Below, piece by piece: positions 1-8,500 of a DNA stretch of 64,000 nt. Each line of letters begins with the position of its first letter. The first letter of the stretch is position 1. The DNA is from JAEKNW01 sp963678375. Its GTDB lineage: Bacteria > Cloacimonadota > Cloacimonadia > Cloacimonadales > JAFGVF01. The stretch covers positions 2,170,001 to 2,234,000 of the forward strand of contig OY782831.1 of the NCBI GenBank assembly GCA_963678375.2. Reading direction: 5' to 3'. A program made the translations under genes and the position numbers. Under the pieces are notes generated by a model. The model was not told the origin of the DNA, did no database searches, and saw only the letters and a program-made list of their open reading frames with translations.

Positions 1-1
1 A

Positions 2-301
2 GTTTACTCTTCCTTATGGGGAGATGGAATGACTGCTGGAAGAGGTTGGATTACGATAGCTCTTGTGATATTCTCAAATTGGAGACCTATGTATGTCTTT
101 CTTGGAGCTTATCTCTTTGGTGGAATGGAAGCTATTATTCCAAGATTGCAAGCTTTTGGGGTTGAGTTATCTCCCCAGTTATTAAAATCTGTTCCGTATA
201 TCTTTACCATTCTCTTCTTGCTGATGATCCAATTGAGAGGAACAAGATCTAATATGCCAAAAAATTTAGGTAATGCTTACTTTAGAGAGGGAAGGGATTA
301 G
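2..301 (+). CDS. ABC transporter permease, nucleoside/simple-sugar type (C-terminal fragment)
   Basis: The reading frame is open to the left edge of the window, so only the last 99 residues of a longer membrane protein are present. The fragment begins VYSSLWGDGMTAGRGWI. The GDGMTAGRGW stretch followed by two hydrophobic helices (about residues 18-37 and 55-75) matches the C-terminus of the second permease of BmpA-type nucleoside/sugar importers (YufQ/NupQ-like), where a similar G-M-T-A-G-R-G motif is conserved. It would lie in the inner membrane and pair with another permease and an ATPase upstream, outside the window. The internal ATG at 29 is unlikely to be the start because the conserved motif begins before it. 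The substrate is inferred from family and from the neighbouring cytidine deaminase on the other strand. Confidence 0.78.
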   Translation, partial: VYSSLWGDGMTAGRGWITIALVIFSNWRPMYVFLGAYLFGGMEAIIPRLQAFGVELSPQLLKSVPYIFTILFLLMIQLRGTRSNMPKNLGNAYFREGRD

Positions 302-314
302 TTGTTTTTTCCAT

Positions 315-360
315 TAAAAAAATGATTAGGTTGGTCTGAGCTAACCTAATCATTTTTTTT
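315..360. terminator. Bidirectional intrinsic terminator
   Basis: A 13-bp stem (320-332 pairing with 343-355, loop about 10 nt) carries an A-tract on its left and a T-tract on its right. It can terminate both the plus-strand permease gene and the minus-strand cdd gene that converge here. Confidence 0.85.
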
Positions 361-373
361 AAAATTATCTGGG

Positions 374-754
374 TTAATTCAATCTAAAAGTATGGGGTAG
401 AATCTCTTTCAAAGAAGTTTCTACTATCTTATCATCATTACCATAATAAATAGCAATATCTTGACCAAATTCAGCTAAAACTTGTCTACAAGCTCCACAA
501 GGTGGGAATAGTTTTTCTGAATCAACATAAATAGCTATTTCAGAGATCTTCTGTTCTCCATTACTTACCATATTAAAGATAGCATTTCTCTCTGCACACA
601 TAGAAAGACCATAGGAAGCGTTTTCTACATTACAACCTTTATAAATATTCCCAGAATCAGTCAATAGTGCAGCCCCCACTCGGAAATTTGAGTAAGGAGC
701 ATAAGCATTTTTAGCTACTTGTTTAGCTATATCAAAGAGTTTTTCATTTATCAT
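374..754 (-). CDS. cdd: Cytidine deaminase
   Basis: This 126-residue protein has the normal length of the homotetrameric bacterial cytidine deaminase, which converts (deoxy)cytidine to (deoxy)uridine in pyrimidine salvage. Zinc ligands and the catalytic glutamate are visible: C53-A-E55-R in NASYGLSMCAERNA, and C86 and C89 in PPCGACRQV. The N-terminal YAPYSNFRVGAAL substrate-binding segment is intact. It is the last gene of a minus-strand group (lipoprotein, decarboxylase beta subunit, cdd) with 17-18 bp gaps. It converges with a nucleoside-type permease, which fits salvage of imported nucleosides. Confidence 0.97.
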   Translation of the reverse strand: MINEKLFDIAKQVAKNAYAPYSNFRVGAALLTDSGNIYKGCNVENASYGLSMCAERNAIFNMVSNGEQKISEIAIYVDSEKLFPPCGACRQVLAEFGQDIAIYYGNDDKIVETSLKEILPHTFRLN

Positions 755-772
755 TAATCATTCCTTGTTCAT

Positions 773-1873
773 TTATGAAAGTAAAGCTATGATTATACCA
801 CCAGCTATAACAGAACCAATTTGACCGCCCACATTAGCTGAAACAGCAGGCATGAGTAAGAAGTTATAAGGATCTTCTTTTAATCCCATTTTATGGATAA
901 CTCTAGCTGACATTGGGAAAGCAGATATACCACAAGCACCAATCATTGGGTTAACTTTGTTTTTAGAAAATAAATTCATGATTTTAGCAAAAATTACTCC
1001 ACCTGCAGTATCAAAAACGAAAGCTAATAAACCTAAAGCAAGAATCATAATTGTTTCCCACTGTAAGAATTTATCACCTGTCATGGTTGATGCTATGGCA
1101 ATACCAAGAACTATTGTAACTAGATGGGCTAAAGTAGTTTGTGCAGTCTCTGAGATTGATTTCAAGACACCGCATTCTCTTATTAGGTTACCAAACATTA
1201 AGAATCCGATTAAAGATACAGATTCAGGAGCAACTAAGCCAGCTGCAAAGGTAACGAGAATAGGGAAGAGAATTTTTACAACTCTAGGGATATCTGTAGC
1301 TTGATATTCCATCCTTATTAGTCTTTCCTTTCTTGTAGTAAGAAGTTTAACTACGGGAGGTTGTATTAGAGGTACAAGAGCCATATAAGAATAGGCTGCT
1401 ACAGAGATTGGACCTAATAAATCTTTAGCAAAACGGTTAGCTACAAAAATAGAGGTTGGACCATCAGCAGCTCCAATAATACCTATTGCTGAAGCATCTT
1501 TTATAGAAAAACCTACCGCTGCAGCTAATATTATAGTGACAAAGATTCCAAATTGAGCAGCACCTCCAAAGAGCAACATTTTAGGGTTTTGAAGCAGGGG
1601 TGTGAAATCAATCATAGCTCCAATTGCTATAAATAGGATTAAAGGAAATAGCTCATTAGCAATTCCCATTCTAAAGAGGATTGAAAGAGCTCCATGTTCT
1701 CCTATAGCTCCTGAAAAAGGAATATTTGTGAGAATTGTTCCGAAACCTAAAGGTAGAAGTAGTGTAGGTTCATAATCTTTAGCTATTGCTAAATAGACTA
1801 ATACACCACCAATAAGGTACATGACCCATAACCTCCAGTCATCTAAAGCTAAAACACCACGTAAGAATTCCAT
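773..1873 (-). CDS. oadB: Sodium-pumping decarboxylase beta subunit (oxaloacetate/methylmalonyl-CoA decarboxylase family)
   Basis: The 366 residues form a multi-helix inner-membrane protein. The signature GAADGPTSIFVANRF and the later AYSYMALVPLIQPP and GACGISAFPMSARV segments are characteristic of the beta subunit (OadB/MmdB/GcdB), which couples decarboxylation of carboxybiotin to sodium export. The family normally works with a biotinylated carrier and an alpha carboxyltransferase, but neither is adjacent: the neighbours are a lipoprotein gene 17 bp upstream and cdd downstream. Whether the substrate is oxaloacetate, methylmalonyl-CoA or glutaconyl-CoA cannot be told from this subunit. Family membership is certain; the symbol is provisional. 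Confidence 0.9.
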   Translation of the reverse strand: MEFLRGVLALDDWRLWVMYLIGGVLVYLAIAKDYEPTLLLPLGFGTILTNIPFSGAIGEHGALSILFRMGIANELFPLILFIAIGAMIDFTPLLQNPKMLLFGGAAQFGIFVTIILAAAVGFSIKDASAIGIIGAADGPTSIFVANRFAKDLLGPISVAAYSYMALVPLIQPPVVKLLTTRKERLIRMEYQATDIPRVVKILFPILVTFAAGLVAPESVSLIGFLMFGNLIRECGVLKSISETAQTTLAHLVTIVLGIAIASTMTGDKFLQWETIMILALGLLAFVFDTAGGVIFAKIMNLFSKNKVNPMIGACGISAFPMSARVIHKMGLKEDPYNFLLMPAVSANVGGQIGSVIAGGIIIALLS

Positions 1874-1890
1874 TATTTCTCCATTTATTA

Positions 1891-2904
1891 TTATTTTTTT
1901 AAATATCTTAGGACTGTTTTAGGGAATTTATCTGTTGCTAACAGAAATGAATTGTTATCATATTTAACAATTCCTTCCCAGTTATATGATACATCTCTTG
2001 CCTCTTTTTTAATATAGATAGGATCCCTACTAGTATCATATTTTATTTCATTATCAGCAATAATCAAAGGGATAATTCTTTCAACTCCATATTCAAGATT
2101 GTTAACATCAGGGAAATTGTTTTGTATAGTATCTTCATCAGGAAGGTAGTGGGAAGCATCACCTGGCCAAAAATAGTTTATTGCCCAAGCTCTTCCAGTC
2201 TCGTCAAAAGCTGTAAGATCAGTAATTCTATATTCTATTGTTGCAAAATTTATATCTTCAACACTAGAAAAGTCAGAAGATACTTTTTTTACTATCGGTT
2301 TATTATTCACATTGATACCATTTGCTTCATAGATTAGATAAATATGGTCATTATATACTGATATGGATTCATAAGATGCATTAAACACATTTGCAGGTAA
2401 ATCTAGGATAATATGTTGTTCATTTAAAATCTCTAGTCTTTTCTCATCTTTAGAAAGGATAGCTTTTACTAATAAGCCCTTGTTGGTTGAAGAAGAAAAT
2501 TCTACTGATAGATAAAAGTACTGGCCATCATAACAAATGCCTTCGAATCCTTCATAACCAGGAAGAAGTTTATAAATTTCATTATTAACTATTTCGATAG
2601 TTTGCGGATTTAGAAGAGACTTTCCTTTTCTCTTAATTCCTTTTGATAGCTGGTCTTTAGTCAGCTTAAAAATAACATCTTTGTTAATCTTAGTGCGGAA
2701 GTAAGAGGGATACTGAGGTAAAAGTATTAAACTATCCTTGTACCAACATAGTGATGAATATTCTGCATTTCTATCTGAAGCAATCTCTGTTAGATTGAAA
2801 TCAAAATATAACTTAGAGTAATCTTGATTGTCGCCTCCAGTAAAGAGAGAACAAGAGGTTAAGGTGCCTGCAAAAATGCATAAAATCAGTAATTTCTTCC
2901 ACAT
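1891..2904 (-). CDS. Putative beta-propeller lipoprotein (esterase-like phytase/SdiA-regulated type)
   Basis: The N-terminus has a lipoprotein signal peptide with lipobox LTSC (Cys18), so the protein is probably anchored in a membrane facing the periplasm. The mature part has repeated short strand motifs. YEGFEGICYDG near residue 115 and NWEGIVKYDNNSFLLATDK near the C-terminus resemble the blades of esterase-like phytase or SdiA-regulated six-bladed propellers. No catalytic residues can be named. It is first in a minus-strand group with oadB and cdd, with no obvious functional link. The propeller call is inference from motif style; the lipoprotein call is secure. Confidence 0.6.
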   Translation of the reverse strand: MWKKLLILCIFAGTLTSCSLFTGGDNQDYSKLYFDFNLTEIASDRNAEYSSLCWYKDSLILLPQYPSYFRTKINKDVIFKLTKDQLSKGIKRKGKSLLNPQTIEIVNNEIYKLLPGYEGFEGICYDGQYFYLSVEFSSSTNKGLLVKAILSKDEKRLEILNEQHIILDLPANVFNASYESISVYNDHIYLIYEANGINVNNKPIVKKVSSDFSSVEDINFATIEYRITDLTAFDETGRAWAINYFWPGDASHYLPDEDTIQNNFPDVNNLEYGVERIIPLIIADNEIKYDTSRDPIYIKKEARDVSYNWEGIVKYDNNSFLLATDKFPKTVLRYLKK

Positions 2905-3065
2905 ATAATTATCCTTTTGTTAATTTTAAATATATTTCGATCAAAGAAATATATTCTTATTCTTAAGTAAAGCAAAAAGTTATCAAGGAGTTATAATCAG
3001 ACTCTTTTAATCTGGACTTTACACTCTTTCTTTTTGTTAAGTAAGCTTCTAAGATACTTTAAATA

Positions 3066-3665
3066 TTAACTTTTTGTACTTTTTTTCTTTCTAGGTGTGG
3101 TTTTCTTAACACTAGTCTCGCTAGTTTCATCTTGAACTGTTTTCTTAGGTGATCTCTTAGTTTTCTTCACAGTTTTATTTTCCTCAAGAATTTCAGAAGT
3201 CTTCTCTGCTGGAGTATCTACTTGCAGAGTTAAGCTTTGATCAGGCTCAACATAAGAAATTGGTTCAATAATCTTCTTTTGCTTCATATCAATCTTGATG
3301 ACTGGCTCAACTCTATGTGTTACAATATAGAGCTCTTTACCTCTGGTTAAGGCAATTTTCTTCTCAATATCTAAGGCATCTAGAGTCTTAGAATCTACCA
3401 CTTCTTCAATCTTTCCTGTTTTCTTGTCTACTATTTGAATAAATGTTTGCTTTACTGGCATAAATCCTACCTCCAATTGGTATTTTTCAGGGAATTTTTC
3501 TATTGTTTCATAAACAAATTTGTTATATCTTCTTTTATTTCTTGAGTAAAAATCTCTAAAGGCATCGCATTTCTCCATTGACTCGCATACAGAACACAAA
3601 GACGGTGTCAAAAACCGAAATTTATTTTTGGGACATGTTGCATATTTTCTGCGTCTGCGTGCCAT
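3066..3665 (-). CDS. Unrecognised basic protein with N-terminal cysteine cluster
   Basis: The 199-residue product is not recognised. It begins MARRRRKY and has cysteines at 11, 24, 27 and 33, spacing that could bind zinc. The middle part (about 60-140) alternates beta-strand-like segments. The last 45 residues are rich in Lys, Thr and Pro with repeated KKT/PKK motifs, resembling a disordered nucleic-acid-binding tail. It lies alone between a lipoprotein group and uvrC, on the same strand. A DNA- or RNA-associated role is only a guess from charge and cysteine pattern. Confidence 0.65.
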   Translation of the reverse strand: MARRRRKYATCPKNKFRFLTPSLCSVCESMEKCDAFRDFYSRNKRRYNKFVYETIEKFPEKYQLEVGFMPVKQTFIQIVDKKTGKIEEVVDSKTLDALDIEKKIALTRGKELYIVTHRVEPVIKIDMKQKKIIEPISYVEPDQSLTLQVDTPAEKTSEILEENKTVKKTKRSPKKTVQDETSETSVKKTTPRKKKSTKS

Positions 3666-3762
3666 TTATTTCTTAGCTTGCTCCTTTCAATGTTTCTAAT
3701 AACTTTTTTATTAAATGATTGATAATTAGTCAATAAATATCTTAGTATAAGACTAAATCATC

Positions 3763-5571
3763 TTAGTCACTATCATTAAGAGATGAAAGAATATTCCTTG
3801 CGCTTGAATCGCCAATTCCTTTGATTCTCATCAAATCTTCGAGAGAAGCCTGTCTAATCATCTCTACAGAGCCAAACTCTTTTAAAAGAGCAAATTTAAG
3901 CTTCTCAGAGACACCATTAATAGCATCCAGTTTACTTACTAGGGTTCTGGATGATCTCCTTTTTCTGTGAAAAGTAATAGCAAACCTATGAGATTCATCA
4001 CGTATATGAGTAAGTAACTTGAGGGCAGAAGAAGTTTTAGGTAGGATAATTGAATCTTCATGACCAGGAATATAAACTTCTTCCACTCTTTTGGCTAGCG
4101 ATATAAGCATGATATTCAGATCTGCATAATCTTGTAAAATCTCATTGGCAGCATTAAGTTGACCTTTACCACCATCAATGACTATTAAATCAGGGGTTAG
4201 ATCAGCATTCTCTCTGCAATTATTTAAAAATCTAGTGATTGTTTCAGCCATTGAGGCAAAATCATCTTGGCCTGAAACACTCTTTATGATGAAATGTCTA
4301 TAATTTCTTTTAAGAGGTTTGCCATTAGCAAAAAACACTGCTGATGACACAGTGTCTTCGCCTTGGATAGTTGAAATATCCATACAAACCATCCTTCGGG
4401 GAAGCCTGTCTAATTTCAGGATATCTTTTAGCTCTTGAACAGAAAAAATAGTTCGGTTTTTATTTCTAATTCCTTGCAATTTTTTATCTTCAACATACAT
4501 AAATGCGTTTTTTCTTGCAACAACAACTAGGTTGTTTTTTTCACCCTTTTGTGGAACTTTTATTCTGTTCTTTAACCAATCGTTTAGACTTTCAATATCT
4601 TCAGGTTCAGTTGAGACAATAATATCATCAGGTAGGTCTTCTTTTTGTGAATAATAGTCTGTAATAAAATAAGCAAGAAGAGCTCCGTCGGTTTCATCTT
4701 CTACATTTTTTAAGGGATAAAGTTCTTTGTTATTAACCCTTCCTTCAACCATTTTAAGAACTACTACCGCTGCAATGTTCTCTTCACGATAAACTGCAAT
4801 GATATCTCGGTTTTTGAGATCAGAGAAGAACATGTTTTGCTTTTCTGAGAATTTCTCAAGAACTTTAATTTTATCTCTCAGTTCAGCAGCTAACTCAAAC
4901 TTCAAATCTTCTGCTGCCTTTTGCATATCTTCTTTAAGTGTATTCATTAAAGAGTAATGTTTACCCTGTAAGAAGTCTTTGACATTCTTTACTAGCTTCA
5001 TATAATCTTCGTGGGAAATTTTGCCAATGCATGGAGCAAGACATTTCTTTAATTGATAATTTATACAAGCTTTATCATATAGAACTTCATTTTTAGGAAT
5101 TTTACGATTACAGTTACGTAAAGGAAAAATCCATTCAAGTAGAGAGAGAATTCTCCTAATATCTGGGAATCTAGAATAGGGGCCATAATAAGTAGAACCA
5201 TCTTTTATCAGGCTTCTAGTCTTTTCGATTTTTGGATAAGGATCATTTGTTATCTTAATAAAAGGATAGCGTTTATCATCCTTAAGCATGACATTGTAGC
5301 GAGGAGAGAACTTTCTAATCATAGTGGCTTCTAGAATTAAAGCATTACTTTCGCTAGAAACTACGATATAATCTAAATCATAAATGTGTTTTTGTAATTG
5401 CTTGGTTTTTCTATCTTTATGAACTTGTAGATAAGATCTAACTCTGTTTTTCAGGTTCTTAGCTTTCCCTACATAGATAACTTCATTATCTTTGTCTTTC
5501 CAGAGATAAACTCCTGGGTTATCAGGCAGTAATTCTAATTTTTTTTCCAGCTCGGGGCTAATTTTTATCAT
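3763..5571 (-). CDS. uvrC: UvrABC excinuclease subunit C
   Basis: UvrC makes both incisions in nucleotide excision repair. At 602 residues the length is typical. The GIY-YIG nuclease domain is at the N-terminus (NPGVYLWKDK ... VIYVGKAKNLKNRVRSYL, residues 18-50). A UVR segment follows (about 205-240), then the RNase H-like endonuclease region (about 390-540, with VCMDISTIQGED and LIVIDGGKGQL), and a C-terminal helix-hairpin-helix pair (about 550-600). The start codon overlaps the end of the giant kinase gene upstream by 14 bp, so the two are probably co-transcribed and translationally coupled. That pairing is unusual for a repair gene. Confidence 0.97.
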   Translation of the reverse strand: MIKISPELEKKLELLPDNPGVYLWKDKDNEVIYVGKAKNLKNRVRSYLQVHKDRKTKQLQKHIYDLDYIVVSSESNALILEATMIRKFSPRYNVMLKDDKRYPFIKITNDPYPKIEKTRSLIKDGSTYYGPYSRFPDIRRILSLLEWIFPLRNCNRKIPKNEVLYDKACINYQLKKCLAPCIGKISHEDYMKLVKNVKDFLQGKHYSLMNTLKEDMQKAAEDLKFELAAELRDKIKVLEKFSEKQNMFFSDLKNRDIIAVYREENIAAVVVLKMVEGRVNNKELYPLKNVEDETDGALLAYFITDYYSQKEDLPDDIIVSTEPEDIESLNDWLKNRIKVPQKGEKNNLVVVARKNAFMYVEDKKLQGIRNKNRTIFSVQELKDILKLDRLPRRMVCMDISTIQGEDTVSSAVFFANGKPLKRNYRHFIIKSVSGQDDFASMAETITRFLNNCRENADLTPDLIVIDGGKGQLNAANEILQDYADLNIMLISLAKRVEEVYIPGHEDSIILPKTSSALKLLTHIRDESHRFAITFHRKRRSSRTLVSKLDAINGVSEKLKFALLKEFGSVEMIRQASLEDLMRIKGIGDSSARNILSSLNDSD

Positions 5572-8500
5572 CTTGCTTCTTTTTATAAATTGTTAAGGAG
5601 ACAAATACAGTTGTTCCTTCATGTTCTTTACTCTGTATCCAGATTTTACCTTTGTTAAGATCAACAATTCTTTTACAAGTAGAAAGACCAAGACCTAAAC
5701 CAGATGATCTATATTCAATAGTACCAGATTTATGTGAATATATGTCATTTAATTCATAAAACTTCTTAAAAATGTTGTCTAACTCTTTCTCTGGTATACC
5801 AATACCATTATCTTTCACATAAATGACAACTGATTCCTGATTGTTAAGTCTTTCATTTTGGAAAGTTGAGCGTCTTGCTCCAATGATAATCTCTCCAAAG
5901 TCATTAGTAAATCTGATTGCATTTAGAATAATTTGATTAAGCATTATTGATAATGACTCCCAATCTCCAAATACAGGTGGAATATTATCTTCTATATCAG
6001 TTTTCATGGATAATTTTCGCTTATCTGCTAATGGAAGAGAGTCTGATACACACATATTAACCAGCTCTGCTATTTCTATTTCACCCAGCCTAAGTCCACT
6101 TGTAATACTGAACTTATTGAAAGTTATGATATCATTAGTAGTATTAATAAGTTTTGATACACTTCCTTCAACATTTTTAAGCAACTCTTCCCGTTTTGCA
6201 GGATTTTCTGTAAGGTTATTTTTTAACTTTCTCACGTAAGTTGAAAGTTTGGTTAAAGGAGTATTTAGCTCGTGGGAAACTATATTGATAAAGTCATCTT
6301 TCAAGGAATCAAGTTTAACTAGCTCAATATTTTTCTTGAAAAGGTTGTAGTAACTTACAGCATTTTTGATACTAGTGTTTACTTGAAGCAAGAAGAGGTT
6401 TAGAATCTCTTTATTAACATATAATTGGTTTTGGATGTCAAGGTAGTTATCAAAGTAGATGATACCATATATCTTATTATCAATAGTGACAGGGGCACAA
6501 TAATACGATAGAAGGAGAAACTTATCTCTCTTTCTACTTTTTCTAAATGAATCTTCACTAACATTATTAGAATATAGAGGTTTTTTAAGTTGTTGGACTT
6601 TTAATAAAGCATTATTATCTAAAGAAGTATATTGCTTAACTATGTTGTTTTCATTATCAAGAGCAATAGTAAATTTATAGTTACCAGAATCTTCAATTTG
6701 AATGAAGAAACCACGTGAAGCGTTTAGAAAGTTAATACCTTCAGAAACTACTTCATATTCTAATCTATCAAGACTAGTAGTACCAATTAATTTATTAGTA
6801 ACTGTCATCAAACGTGACATTAGTGTCATTCGCTTATGATTTTCGATAAAGTCTATGACTCTAAGTAGGATTGTTGTAGCTTGTAAACTTATGCTGTTAA
6901 GAATTAGTATTTCATTGTTGGTATAAGCAACATCACCATTATCTTGCACTAAAATAAAACCAACCCTATTCTTAGCTATCTGTAAAGGAACAATTGCTAC
7001 ATAATTTTCCTTAATTTTCTTAGTCATAACATTATTCTTAGTAAAAGCTCTCTTAATCAGACTTGTATATTCTTTAGTCTGGATTAGCTCGAAATCAAAG
7101 TTATCTGAACTGAACTCTTCATAATTCATATTATCCTGATTATAGATTGCTATGGTAAAGGAGGTTGGAGATACTAAGGTATCAAGTAATTTTGCAAAGA
7201 AGAAGATTATTCTATTCATGTCTTTAATTTGCAGAAGTTCAGCAATCTTCTTATTTAATGTCTGTTTAGTTAACCTTTTCCTTGGTGCGATTTTTTCAAA
7301 AACGAAAGAACTGATTTTTCTACTATAATAGTGTTTTTTAGCAAGAAAATCTTTATAAATTTTTATATTAGAAAAATCTACTAAATATTGAATCTTCTTT
7401 TTGTAATCAAAGACATAAGGAGATTTCATATCAATTGCCTCAAATTGATTTAGAACCTGAATGATGAGACCTAGAGTCTTTACTTCTATCAGTAGATAAC
7501 GCTTTTCGTTACAAAGGTTAGCTAAATCGATTAGGTTACGCAAAACCTGTCGTAGATGAATATTTGGATTGAGCAAGTCTATCTTGCATTTATGGAGCCT
7601 TAAGACAGCTTCCCAGTATTGATAATTATATTTTTGACATAAGGATAGGACTTCTTCATATATTGCTTCAGCTTCATCAATTTTATCTAAATATAAAAGA
7701 CACTCTATTTCTCTAATTCTAAAAATAGTGTAAGCATACTTGTTACGAGAAGTCTGGGCATACTCCTTAGCAAACTCGATATTTCTATAAGCTACTTCAT
7801 AGTTTTGTTTAGTCATAGCTAGTAAATTAAGAGCGTTGTAATAAAATTCTTCTTCCTTTAATTTACTGTAGCTAATATGAGAGTTGTTATTGATTAGTTT
7901 TTCAATAGCTTCTGTAGCTGAAATCTCGTAAAGGAAATAGAAATATGTTTTCACTAAAGGATTTAGTTCATTGAATTTATTATCTTTCAGTTCTGGGTTT
8001 TTTGCATAAATAAAGTCTGTATATTCTTTGTAAGTAGAGGTTTTACTCATAGCTAAAGCTAAATTACGATTAATACTTGGGTCACTTTTAACTCCCTCAA
8101 CCTTATCAGAAATTTCTTTAGCTTTTCCAAGATAATGCTTAGCAGACTCAAATTCACCAAATTTTAGCTTTGCTTCAGCAATATTAATATATGTTAAAAC
8201 TGCAGTTGAAGAATTGTAATTCCTTTCCAGTAACTCTTCAGATTTTAAGAATAGATCATAGGCTTTATTAGTCAGTCCCTGTTTTAGATATAGGTCACCT
8301 AAGTTATTATATATAAGAACTAGCTGTTTCTCAATATTAAATTTTTCAAAAAGGGATATGCTTTTTGAAAAGTAATTCTGAGCTTCATCTAATCTTTTGA
8401 TAGAAGAGTAATAAGTTGCTAAATTATTATAGATTATAGCAATAATAATCATCATCTCATTATCTGGGGTTGCTGGGAATTTCTCTATTAAAGATTCTTC

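Noticed and set aside
957..1304. 115-codon plus-strand ORF opposite oadB
   Set aside because: It lies wholly antisense to a clearly coding gene and resembles nothing.
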